This document shows, in pieces, positions 1 through 7,691 of a stretch of DNA of 64,000 bases; the stretch's first letter is position 1; each line of letters opens with the position of its first letter. The translations under genes and the position numbers were made by a program. Under the pieces are notes generated by a model. It saw only the letters and a list, made by a program, of their open reading frames with translations, did not search any database and was not told the origin of the DNA. The DNA is taken from the NCBI RefSeq assembly GCF_012033695.1, contig NZ_JAAVJI010000001.1, positions 372,001 through 436,000 of the forward strand. The letters run 5' to 3'. Source of the stretch: Pseudomonas quercus (lineage in GTDB: Bacteria > Pseudomonadota > Gammaproteobacteria > Pseudomonadales > Pseudomonadaceae).

Positions 1-831
1 AGGAAAGGGCAGGGCTAGCCGGGTAAGGCGACCGGCCTGAATGTCCGGGGCCACCATCGACTCCCCCAACATGGCCACCATGGGTGCCGTTTGCAGCAGT
101 TGCAGCGTGGTCTGCATGGAACTGGTTTCCACGGTGTTCCCAGGGGTTTGCATGCCGGCTTCGGCAAAGGCCTGCTCTAGCCGAGCGCGCATGGGCGTAC
201 CGGCCGGGTACACGATCCAGGGCCAGCTGCCCAGTTCCTCCAAAGGTACGTCGTGTGCCCCAGCCAGAGGGTGCTGGCTGCCGGTGACCAGGCACAGGGG
301 TTCAGGGGCCAAGGCCTGGAAATCGAACAGTTTGCGATGCTGGTCCAGGGTAAAGCGGGCGATCACCAAATCCAGCTGCTTGTGCTCCAACCGCTCCAAC
401 AGGTTGGCGCTGGTGCCCTCCAGAATGTCCAGCGTGAGCAACGGCCACTGTTGCTTGACCTTCACGATGGCCGCCGGTAGTGCCAAGGCGGTAGGCGCGA
501 AAATAGTGCCTATTTTCAACAGGCCGTGGCCTCCTTGCCGCAGGTGGTTGATCTGGCCAACGAAGTGTTGCGCGTCGTTGAGGGCAATTTGCGCATACCG
601 TGCCACCTGGCTCCCCAGGTCGGTGGGGGGCATGTGCCGGGGAAGCCGCTGGAACAAGGCAAAGCCCAACAGCTTCTCTACCTCCCGTAGCATTTTGCTG
701 ACCGCAGGCTGGCTGATATTCATTTCCTGCGCCGTGGTATGCATGTTCTGCGTACGGGCCAGGGTCGCGATAAGCACCAGGTGCCGAAACCGCAGCCAAT
801 TACACAGCTGATTGAAGCCTACATCTGCCAT
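1..831 (-). CDS. LysR-type transcriptional regulator (3' end outside window)
   Basis: This is a DNA-binding regulator of the LysR family, read leftwards and still open at base 1, so only 277 codons are seen. The N-terminus (MADVGFNQLCNWLRFRHL) is followed by a winged helix-turn-helix at about residues 25-50 (TTAQEMNISQPAVSKML) and the start of a periplasmic-binding-protein-like effector domain. It is divergent from the sugar-acid operon beginning at 940, the usual arrangement for a LysR activator and its target. Two T-N11-A dyads lie just upstream of its start. The inducer is probably the sugar acid or an intermediate, which is inference from context. The start at 831 gives the full HTH and no earlier ATG is needed. 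Confidence 0.9.
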   Translation of the reverse strand, partial: MADVGFNQLCNWLRFRHLVLIATLARTQNMHTTAQEMNISQPAVSKMLREVEKLLGFALFQRLPRHMPPTDLGSQVARYAQIALNDAQHFVGQINHLRQGGHGLLKIGTIFAPTALALPAAIVKVKQQWPLLTLDILEGTSANLLERLEHKQLDLVIARFTLDQHRKLFDFQALAPEPLCLVTGSQHPLAGAHDVPLEELGSWPWIVYPAGTPMRARLEQAFAEAGMQTPGNTVETSSMQTTLQLLQTAPMVAMLGESMVAPDIQAGRLTRLALPFP

Positions 832-835
832 TCCG

Positions 836-870
836 ATAACCCTCGGTTATTGAAGCTTGAGAATATCTCA
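836..870. promoter_or_regulatory. Tandem LysR-box dyads in the divergent promoter
   Basis: Two inverted repeats fit the T-N11-A rule. ATAACC-CTC-GGTTAT is at 836-850 and TGAGA-ATA-TCTCA is at 858-870. Their centres are about 21 bp apart, close to two helical turns. They lie between the LysR start (831) and the SDR start (940), so they are the likely recognition and activation sites of this regulator. Confidence 0.6.
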
Positions 871-939
871 TTGGCGTTTATCGGCAACCGGCTCTACGGT
901 TAAGGGCGCTGCGTAAATGGCGATAACAAGAGGCTAAGC

Positions 940-1674
940 ATGGCCACCCAACGCATTCTGATCACCGCCGCTGCCCAAGGCATAGGCCACGCTTCAGTGC
1001 TTGCCTTCCGGCAGGCCGGTTTCCATGTGATCGCCACAGACTTGCACGTTGAACCGTTGCAAGGCCTGGACGGCATCGAAGTGGTACCGCTGGATGTAAC
1101 CCAGGCTTCGGCCATTGAGGCGGTGCAGGCTCAGGTAGGCCCCATAGATGCGCTGTTCAACTGCGCCGGGTATGTGCACAGCGGCGCGTTACTGGCCTGT
1201 GATGAGCAGGCCTGGCAGTTCTCCTTCGACCTGAACGTAACGGCCATGTACCGCATGATCCGGGCCTTTCTGCCCGCCATGCTGCAAGCAGGCCACGGCA
1301 GCATCGTGAACATGGCGTCCGTGGCGTCCAGTGTTAAGGGTGTGCCCAACCGGCTGGCCTATTCAGCCAGCAAGGCGGCGGTGATCGGCCTTACCAAATC
1401 AGTAGCAATGGACTATGTGGCCCAAGGCGTGCGCTGCAACTGCATCTGCCCTGGCACAGTGGATTCGCCTTCCCTGCGCCAGCGTATCGCGGAGCAGGCC
1501 AAGGCCCAGGGCCGTACCGAAGCTGAGGTGTACGAGGCTTTTGTGGCGCGTCAACCCATGGGGCGCTTAGGTACTGCCGAGGAAATCGCCCACTTGGCGG
1601 TGTACCTGGCCAGCGAGGCCAGTGCCTACACTACAGGCGCGATCCATGTGATCGATGGCGGTATGAGCGTTTAA
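940..1674 (+). CDS. SDR dehydrogenase, 2-keto-3-deoxy-sugar-acid 4-dehydrogenase type
   Basis: This is a 244-residue classical short-chain dehydrogenase. The nucleotide-binding motif is TAAAQGIG (residues 9-16), NCAG is at 74-77, and the catalytic pair is Tyr141/Lys145 (YSASK). The stretches VASSVKG and CICPGTVDSPSL are typical of the subfamily containing 2-keto-3-deoxy-L-fuconate dehydrogenases and DHRS6/BDH2. The probable reaction is NAD-dependent oxidation of a 2-keto-3-deoxy sugar acid at C4. It is the first gene of the operon, 17 bp before the FAH hydrolase that would cleave its product. The AAGAGG-like site at 928-933 supports the ATG at 940. The exact sugar acid cannot be told from sequence. 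Confidence 0.85.
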   Translation: MATQRILITAAAQGIGHASVLAFRQAGFHVIATDLHVEPLQGLDGIEVVPLDVTQASAIEAVQAQVGPIDALFNCAGYVHSGALLACDEQAWQFSFDLNVTAMYRMIRAFLPAMLQAGHGSIVNMASVASSVKGVPNRLAYSASKAAVIGLTKSVAMDYVAQGVRCNCICPGTVDSPSLRQRIAEQAKAQGRTEAEVYEAFVARQPMGRLGTAEEIAHLAVYLASEASAYTTGAIHVIDGGMSV

Positions 1675-1691
1675 CTTTTTCAGGACAGCCT

Positions 1692-2540
1692 ATGAAATTG
1701 CTGCGTTACGGCCCCAAGGGCCAGGAAAAACCCGGCCTGATGGACGACCACGGCCAGGTCCGCGACCTCTCCGGCCACGTGCCAGACATCGCAGGCGCTG
1801 TGCTGGGGGCTGAAAGCCTGCAAGCCCTGCGAGCACTGGACCCAAACGGCTTGCCGGTAGTCACTGGCACGCCGCGCCTTGGGCCCTGTGTGGGCCAAGT
1901 GGGCAAATTCATCTGCATCGGCCTGAACTATGCCGACCATGCTGCCGAGTCGGGCATGGCCGTACCCACTGAGCCTGTGGTGTTCAACAAGTGGACCAGT
2001 GCCATCTGCGGCCCCAATGACGATGTGCAGATTCCCCGCGGCTCCACCAAGACGGATTGGGAGGTGGAGCTGGGCGTTGTCATCGGCAAGGGCGGGCGTT
2101 ATATCGACGAGCGTAACGCCCTGGACCACGTGGCGGGGTACTGCGTGATCAACGATGTGTCCGAACGTGAATGGCAGCTTGAGCGAGGCGGTACCTGGGA
2201 CAAGGGTAAAGGCTTTGACACTTTCGGGCCTCTTGGGCCTTGGTTGGTCACACCCGACGAAGTTCCCGACCCCCACCAGCTGAACCTATGGTTGGAGGTG
2301 GATGGCCATCGTTACCAGAACGGTAATACCCGCACGCTGGTGTTCCAGATCCCCGCGCTGATCGCCTACCTGAGCCGGTGCATGTCCTTGCAACCGGGCG
2401 ATGTGATCTCTACCGGCACACCCCCCGGCGTGGGCCTTGGGGTGAAACCTGAGCCTGTGTTTCTGCGGGCCGGGCAGGTGATGCGCCTGGGCATTGAGGG
2501 GTTGGGCGAACAGCAGCAGCGCACCGTCGACGCGGACTGA
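1692..2540 (+). CDS. FAH-family 2,4-diketo-3-deoxy-sugar-acid hydrolase
   Basis: This 282-residue fumarylacetoacetate-hydrolase fold protein belongs to the group often labelled ureidoglycolate lyase but biochemically linked to 2,4-diketo-3-deoxy-L-fuconate or -rhamnonate cleavage. Visible are the start MKLLRYG, the segment IGLNYADHA (about 76-84), and a metal site with Glu124, Glu126 (EVELG) and Asp155 (INDVSERE). The expected reaction is hydrolytic C-C cleavage to pyruvate plus a 2-hydroxy acid (lactate from a 6-deoxyhexonate, glycolate from a pentonate). It directly follows the SDR that would make its substrate. The start is preceded by AGGACAG. Confidence 0.85.
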   Translation: MKLLRYGPKGQEKPGLMDDHGQVRDLSGHVPDIAGAVLGAESLQALRALDPNGLPVVTGTPRLGPCVGQVGKFICIGLNYADHAAESGMAVPTEPVVFNKWTSAICGPNDDVQIPRGSTKTDWEVELGVVIGKGGRYIDERNALDHVAGYCVINDVSEREWQLERGGTWDKGKGFDTFGPLGPWLVTPDEVPDPHQLNLWLEVDGHRYQNGNTRTLVFQIPALIAYLSRCMSLQPGDVISTGTPPGVGLGVKPEPVFLRAGQVMRLGIEGLGEQQQRTVDAD

Positions 2541-2565
2541 CCCTCTTTTCTACCGTTTTTCCTAC

Positions 2566-2577
2566 AACAATAAGAAG
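2566..2577 (+). promoter_or_regulatory. Hfq/Crc-type CA motif at the epimerase-family gene start
   Basis: AACAATAAGAAG fits the AANAANAANAAN pattern bound by Hfq with Crc in Pseudomonas. It overlaps the ribosome-binding site (AAGAAGGA) of the gene starting at 2583, where binding would block translation during catabolite repression. The pattern is seen; the function is inferred. Confidence 0.6.
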
Positions 2578-2582
2578 GAACC

Positions 2583-3560
2583 ATGATGCGCATTCTGATT
2601 ACCGGGGGCACGGGCTTTATTGGCAAACAATTGGCCCAGCGCCTGCTTGCCCTGAACAGCATTACCCTGGAAGGGCAGGTTTCACAGGCTATCGAACGCA
2701 TCGTGCTGTTTGATGCGTTTGATGGCGAGGCCGTGCCGCAGGACCCGAGGGTGCACGTGATCACCGGTGATATCGCCGACCCCCAAGTGGTTGCTCGCGT
2801 GACAGACGGCGTGGACCTGGTGTGGCACCTGGCAGCAGTGGTGAGTTCGGCCGCCGAGGCCGATTTCGACTTGGGCATGCAGGTGAACCTGTACGGGTTG
2901 ATGACGCTGCTGGAGGCCTTGCGCAAGCAAGCAACGGTGCCTCGTTTTGTGTATGCCAGCGGCTTTGCTGTATTCGGAGGCACGCTGCCCGAGGTGGTCA
3001 ACGACGAAACGGCCCTGACGCCGCAATCGTCCTATGGCATGCAAAAGGCGGTGGGCGAGCTACTGGTGGCCGACTACGCCCGCAAAGGTTTTGTGGATGG
3101 CCGGGTGGTGCGCCTGCCTACCGTTGCCGTACGCCCTGGCAAACCCAACAAGGCCGCTTCCACCTTCTTCAGCTCCATTATCCGTGAGCCACTGGTGGGC
3201 CAGCCGGCCGTGTGCCCCGTCCGGCCCGAGACGAAGGTGTACCTCACGTCGCCCCGCCGGGTAGTAGAGGCCATGGTGCATGCCATGAGCCTGTCGGCGG
3301 CCACGTTGGGTGACCAGCGCGTTATCCCGTTGCCAGGTGTTACCACGACCGTGGCTGACATGGTCGCGGCGCTGCAACGGGTAGCGGGGGAGGAGGCTGC
3401 ACGCCTGATCCGCTGGGAACCGGATGCCACCATCCAACGCATCGTCGAGAGCTGGCCCAGCAAGGTCGATGCCCCCCGCGCCCGTGCGCTGGGCTTTAAC
3501 GCTGACCCTGATTTCGAGGCCATCGTAAGGGCGCACATCGAGGACACGGCACACCCCTGA
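2583..3560 (+). CDS. denD: NAD-dependent epimerase/dehydratase family, DenD-like sugar-acid dehydrogenase
   Basis: This is a 325-residue extended SDR with GGTGFIG at residues 8-14 and catalytic Tyr151/Lys155 (SYGMQKAVGELL). The segments RLPTVAVRPGKPNKAAS and FFSSIIREPL are hallmarks of the D-erythronate dehydrogenase (DenD) group. DenD enzymes oxidise a C2 hydroxyl of a sugar acid; here the substrate may instead be a pentonate or deoxyhexonate. A strong AAGAAGG site precedes the ATGATG start, and the first ATG is taken. It lies 42 bp after the FAH hydrolase in the same operon. The family is confident, the substrate is not. Confidence 0.75.
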   Translation: MMRILITGGTGFIGKQLAQRLLALNSITLEGQVSQAIERIVLFDAFDGEAVPQDPRVHVITGDIADPQVVARVTDGVDLVWHLAAVVSSAAEADFDLGMQVNLYGLMTLLEALRKQATVPRFVYASGFAVFGGTLPEVVNDETALTPQSSYGMQKAVGELLVADYARKGFVDGRVVRLPTVAVRPGKPNKAASTFFSSIIREPLVGQPAVCPVRPETKVYLTSPRRVVEAMVHAMSLSAATLGDQRVIPLPGVTTTVADMVAALQRVAGEEAARLIRWEPDATIQRIVESWPSKVDAPRARALGFNADPDFEAIVRAHIEDTAHP

Positions 3561-3594
3561 GCACTGCATTACCTGCCAGCACTTGTGTGCTTCC

Positions 3595-3606
3595 AACAAT
3601 AAGAAC
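3595..3606 (+). promoter_or_regulatory. Second Hfq/Crc-type CA motif, before the MFS transporter
   Basis: AACAATAAGAAC repeats the AANAANAANAAN pattern and shares the core CAACAATAAGAA with the motif at 2566. It ends 16 bp before the transporter ATG at 3623, inside the ribosome-loading zone. Sugar-acid uptake is a typical Crc-controlled step, so translational repression is likely. Confidence 0.6.
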
Positions 3607-3622
3607 AGCGAGGCCGTGCACC

Positions 3623-4993
3623 ATGATCACGTCACACCCTGACATCACCGACATTGAAAAGCAGACCATCAAGCGTGTGACGAAGCGCTTGATCCCGTTC
3701 CTGATCCTGCTGTTCGTGGTCGCGTTCCTGGACCGCAACAACGTGGGTTTCGCGGCCTTGCGCATGAACGACGACATTGGCATCAGCCAGACCATCTATG
3801 GGCTAGGAGCCGGTATCTTCTTTCTGGGGTATTTCATCTTCGAAGTGCCCAGCAACGTGTTACTTCACCGCTTCGGGGCGCGGGTATGGTTGGCCCGCAT
3901 CATGGTGACCTGGGGCATCATTGCAGGGGCCATGGGCTTTCTGCAGACGGCCGGGCATTTCATTACGCTGCGTGTGCTGCTGGGTATTGCCGAGGCCGGG
4001 TTCTTTCCAGGCGTGATCTATCTGCTGTCCCTCTGGTTCCCGGCGCGCTACCGCGCACGCATGATTGCCACGTTCTACCTGGGTGTGCCCATTGCCCAGG
4101 TGATAGGCGCACCGCTGTCGGTGGGGCTGATGCAGGTGGGCGACGCGGTGGGCATGGTGGGCTGGCGGCTGATGTACATCGCCGAAGCCGTGCCCGCGAT
4201 CATTCTAGGCGTGGTCTGCTATTTCTACCTGACAGACCGCCCTGCCGATGCACATTGGCTGACTGATGAACAACGTGCCTGGCTGATGAACACCCTGGAG
4301 CAGGAAGAGCGCGCCAAGCCCCTGGTAGTGGGTGTGCAACCCACCAAGTGGCAGATGATCCGCAGGGCCTTGGCCAGCCGGCAAGTGTGGATGCTGGCGC
4401 TGGTGTACTTCGGCATTACCTCGGGCAGCAATGCCATGAACTTCTTCCTGCCCACGGTGCTGGCGTCCTTCCGGGCCTCCTTCGGCCTGGAGATCGGCCT
4501 GATGCAGAACGGCCTGATCACCGCGGTGCCCTATGCAGTCGCCGCCGTGGCCATGATTATATGGAGCCGCCGTTCCGACCGCCTTCAGGAGCGCCATTGG
4601 CATGCCGGAGGGGCCGCCATGCTGGCCGCCGTGTCTATCGCCGTGGCGCTGATCATCAACCAGCCCTGGATCATCGTGATTGGCTTTGTGCTGTTGGCCA
4701 TCGGCGTGTACAGCGCTATCAACGTGTTCTGGGCTGTGCCAGGCCAGGTATTGACAGGGGTCGGCGCTGCAGCGGGCATCGGGTTGATCAACTCCATCGG
4801 TAACCTCAGTGGCTTTACCGGGCCGTACCTCACCGGCTTTTTATATAACGTTACGGGCAGCTACACCCCTGGCTTCCTGGTCATTGCAGCCTTGGTAGGT
4901 GCAGGCGGGCTGGGCATGGTGCTGATGCCACGCCACCCAGTGGCCGCCCCTGGCGCGGTAGCAACGCCTGCGGTAGCAGGAGGCAAGGCATGA
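3623..4993 (+). CDS. MFS transporter, anion:cation symporter (ACS) type
   Basis: This is an inner-membrane sugar-acid permease of about 456 residues with 12 predicted helices. The N-terminal pattern IPFLILLFVVAFLDRNNVGF, then FFLGYFIFEVPSNVLLHRFGAR and GIAEAGFFPGVIYLLSLWFP, is diagnostic of the ACS branch of the major facilitator superfamily (galactonate, glucarate and tartrate carriers). ATG 3623 is preferred over a GTG at 3587 because it sits after the CA motif and begins the usual cytoplasmic tail. Its stop overlaps the next start (ATGA at 4990-4993), which indicates translational coupling. It probably imports the sugar acid degraded by the operon. Confidence 0.9.
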   Translation: MITSHPDITDIEKQTIKRVTKRLIPFLILLFVVAFLDRNNVGFAALRMNDDIGISQTIYGLGAGIFFLGYFIFEVPSNVLLHRFGARVWLARIMVTWGIIAGAMGFLQTAGHFITLRVLLGIAEAGFFPGVIYLLSLWFPARYRARMIATFYLGVPIAQVIGAPLSVGLMQVGDAVGMVGWRLMYIAEAVPAIILGVVCYFYLTDRPADAHWLTDEQRAWLMNTLEQEERAKPLVVGVQPTKWQMIRRALASRQVWMLALVYFGITSGSNAMNFFLPTVLASFRASFGLEIGLMQNGLITAVPYAVAAVAMIIWSRRSDRLQERHWHAGGAAMLAAVSIAVALIINQPWIIVIGFVLLAIGVYSAINVFWAVPGQVLTGVGAAAGIGLINSIGNLSGFTGPYLTGFLYNVTGSYTPGFLVIAALVGAGGLGMVLMPRHPVAAPGAVATPAVAGGKA

Positions 4994-5886
4994 CAGTGGC
5001 GTTTATCGGGACGGGCATCATGGGGGCGCCCATGGTGAGCAACCTGTTGAAGGCGGGGTTTGAAGTGAGGGTGTGGAATCGCTCCCCCCATAAAACCCAA
5101 CCCTTGGCCGAGCAGGGCGCGCACGTGGCCGCTACGCCTGAAGAGGCGGCACGGGGCGCTCAGGTACTGGTGTGCATGCTCAGCGATGGCCCCACCTGCA
5201 ACCAGGTGCTGTTCGAGGAGGGTGCGGTACAGGGGCTGGCGGCAGGCGCGCTGGTGATCGTGATGAGTTCCATTGCCGTGGACGCGGCAGTCGCCCAGGC
5301 CCAACGCTGCGCTGAGCATGGCCTGCTGTACCTGGATGCACCCGTGTCGGGTGGTGAGCGTGGCGCCCGCGAGGGCAGCCTGGCCATTATGGCGGGGGGC
5401 ACCCAGGCCGCCTTTGAACAGGCCGGGCCGGTGCTGGAAGCCTTGGGCCGCCCGGTACACGTCGGCCCGGCAGGCACGGGTGAACTGGCCAAGCTGGTCA
5501 ACCAGTTGATCGTGGCCAGCACGTTGGCCACGGTCAGCGAGGGCCTGCTGTTGGCCGAGCGCGGCGGCGCCGACCCTGCCAAGGTGCATGAGGCCCTTAT
5601 GGGCGGCTTTGCCGATTCACCCATCTGGCGCCAGCACGGCCTACGCATGCTCAGCGGCGACTTTACCCCCGGTGGGCCCGCCAAATGGCAGCTCAAGGAC
5701 ACCCATACCGCCTTGGCTCAGGCTGAAGCATTGGGGCTGGACCTGCCTGTGGCCAAGCAGGTCGACACGCTGTTCGAGGCCATGGTGCAGGCCGGCGATG
5801 GCGAACTGGACCATGCCGGCCTGATCCGCCAACTCCGCCGCCATAACGGTTTAACCCCAGACAATGCGGGAGCTTTAGATGAGTGA
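4990..5886 (+). CDS. NAD(P)-dependent beta-hydroxyacid dehydrogenase
   Basis: This 298-residue member of the 3-hydroxyisobutyrate/tartronate-semialdehyde/L-threonate dehydrogenase family has a Rossmann motif GTGIMG (7-12), a substrate loop DAPVSGG (116-122) and catalytic Lys168 in GELAKLVNQ. The C-terminal helical half matches the usual dimerisation domain. It would oxidise or reduce a 2- or 3-hydroxy acid, perhaps a glycolate-, tartronate- or lactate-level product of the pathway. It overlaps the transporter by 4 nt and the dehydratase by 8 nt, so the three are co-translated. The substrate is unknown. Confidence 0.85.
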   Translation: MTVAFIGTGIMGAPMVSNLLKAGFEVRVWNRSPHKTQPLAEQGAHVAATPEEAARGAQVLVCMLSDGPTCNQVLFEEGAVQGLAAGALVIVMSSIAVDAAVAQAQRCAEHGLLYLDAPVSGGERGAREGSLAIMAGGTQAAFEQAGPVLEALGRPVHVGPAGTGELAKLVNQLIVASTLATVSEGLLLAERGGADPAKVHEALMGGFADSPIWRQHGLRMLSGDFTPGGPAKWQLKDTHTALAQAEALGLDLPVAKQVDTLFEAMVQAGDGELDHAGLIRQLRRHNGLTPDNAGALDE

Positions 5887-7663
5887 TAGTCCTCCACGCC
5901 GCCTGCGCAGCCAGCAGTGGTTCGATGACCCGAGCCATGCCGACCTGACAGCGCTGTACGTTGAGCGTTACATGAACCAAGGCCTGACCCGTGCCGAGCT
6001 GCAATCAGGCCGGCCCATCATTGGCATCGCCCAGACCGGCAGCGATCTCACGCCCTGCAACCGCCACCACATCGAACTGGCCAAGCGTGTGAAGGACGGC
6101 ATCCGCGATGCAGGCGGTATTCCCATGGAGTTTCCGGTCCACCCTATTGCCGAACAATCCCGCCGGCCCACGGCCGCCCTGGACCGCAACCTGGCGTACC
6201 TGGGCCTGGTAGAAGTGCTGCATGGTTACCCGCTTGATGGCGTGGTGCTGACCACGGGGTGTGACAAGACCACCCCGGCCTGCCTCATGGCGGCTGCCAC
6301 CACGGATTTGCCCTCAATTGTGCTGTCTGGCGGGCCGATGCTGGATGGCTGGCACAAGGGCCAGCGAATCGGCTCGGGCACTGTGCTGTGGCACGCCCGG
6401 AACCTGCTCAGCGCCGGCGAAATCGATTACGAAGGTTTCATGACCCTCACCACCGCCGCATCACCCTCGGTGGGCCACTGCAATACCATGGGCACCGCGT
6501 TGTCCATGAATGCCTTGGCTGAGGCCTTGGGAATGTCTTTGCCCGGTTGCGCGAGCATCCCGGCACCCTACCGCGAGCGGGGGCAGATGGCTTATGCCAC
6601 GGGCGTGCGTATCGTTGACCTGGTACGCGAAGACGTTCGGCCCTCTCATATCATGACCCGCGAAGCGTTCGAAAACGCCATCGCTGTGGCCTCGGCACTG
6701 GGCGCTTCCACCAACTGCCCGCCGCACCTGATCGCCATTGCCCGCCACAGTGGTATCGACCTCACACTGGAGGACTGGCAGCGCGTGGGCGAAGACGTGC
6801 CGTTGTTGGTGAACTGCATGCCTGCCGGCGAGTACCTGGGCGAGAGCTTCCACCGGGCCGGCGGCGTGCCGGCGGTGATGCATGAGCTGGACAGCGTAGG
6901 GCGGTTGCACCGTGACTGCCGTTCTGTCAGCGGGCCCAGCATCGGTGAAGTGGTGCGCGATGCCGTCGCCCAGGACCGGGACGTGATCCGCAGCTATGAG
7001 CACCCACTCAAGCACCGCGCTGGGTTTATTGTGCTGAGCGGCAACTTCTTCGACAGCGCCATCATGAAGATGTCGGTGGTGGGCGAAGCGTTTCGCACCA
7101 CGTACCTGAGCGACCCGGCCCAGCCCAACTGTTTCGAGGCCAGGGCCATCGTGTTCGAGGGGCCTGAAGACTACCAGGCCAGGATCAACGACCCAGCGCT
7201 GGACATCGACGAGCGCTGCATTCTGGTGATCCGCGGGTGTGGCACGGTGGGGTACCCCGGCAGTGCCGAAGTGGTGAACATGGCGCCGCCCTCCGCGCTG
7301 ATTCGTGCAGGTATCGACGCGTTGCCCTGCCTGGGTGATGGTCGCCAGAGCGGTACCTCTGCCAGCCCATCGATTCTCAACATGTCTCCAGAGTCGGCGG
7401 TAGGTGGCGGGCTAGCGCTGCTGCGTACCGGCGACCGGTTACGGGTAGACCTCAATGCCCGCAGCGTGAACCTGTTGGTGGAGGAGGCCGAACTGGCCGC
7501 CCGCCGCGCCGAACCGCTGCCCGCGCTGGCGCCCTCGCAAACCCCATGGCAGGAATTGTACCGGCAATTGGTCGGGCAGTTGTCCACCGGGGGCTGCCTG
7601 GAGCCTGCCACCTTGTACTGGCGCGTGATTGCCGAAAACGGGCCGCCCCGTCATTCCCATTAA
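5879..7663 (+). CDS. IlvD/Edd-family sugar-acid dehydratase, xylonate dehydratase type
   Basis: This is a 594-residue Fe-S dehydratase. The three cluster cysteines are visible as Cys60 (SDLTPCN), Cys128 (TTGCDKT) and Cys201 (GHCNTMGTA). Its opening (RRLRSQQWFDDPSHADLTAL), the segment GGIPMEFPVHPI and its tail PRHSH closely resemble Caulobacter-type D-xylonate dehydratase as recalled. It removes water from an aldonate to give the 2-keto-3-deoxy acid, the substrate of both the SDR at 940 and the AraD1-type enzyme at 7692. The start overlaps the previous gene. Substrate may be D-xylonate, L-arabonate or a related acid. Confidence 0.88.
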   Translation: MSDSPPRRLRSQQWFDDPSHADLTALYVERYMNQGLTRAELQSGRPIIGIAQTGSDLTPCNRHHIELAKRVKDGIRDAGGIPMEFPVHPIAEQSRRPTAALDRNLAYLGLVEVLHGYPLDGVVLTTGCDKTTPACLMAAATTDLPSIVLSGGPMLDGWHKGQRIGSGTVLWHARNLLSAGEIDYEGFMTLTTAASPSVGHCNTMGTALSMNALAEALGMSLPGCASIPAPYRERGQMAYATGVRIVDLVREDVRPSHIMTREAFENAIAVASALGASTNCPPHLIAIARHSGIDLTLEDWQRVGEDVPLLVNCMPAGEYLGESFHRAGGVPAVMHELDSVGRLHRDCRSVSGPSIGEVVRDAVAQDRDVIRSYEHPLKHRAGFIVLSGNFFDSAIMKMSVVGEAFRTTYLSDPAQPNCFEARAIVFEGPEDYQARINDPALDIDERCILVIRGCGTVGYPGSAEVVNMAPPSALIRAGIDALPCLGDGRQSGTSASPSILNMSPESAVGGGLALLRTGDRLRVDLNARSVNLLVEEAELAARRAEPLPALAPSQTPWQELYRQLVGQLSTGGCLEPATLYWRVIAENGPPRHSH

Positions 7664-7691
7664 TGGTGTTGGTTTTGTACAGGATGCGTGT

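Noticed and set aside
41..811. Long plus-strand frame over the left edge
   Set aside because: It is antisense to the LysR gene, whose HTH and effector domain are clear on the minus strand.
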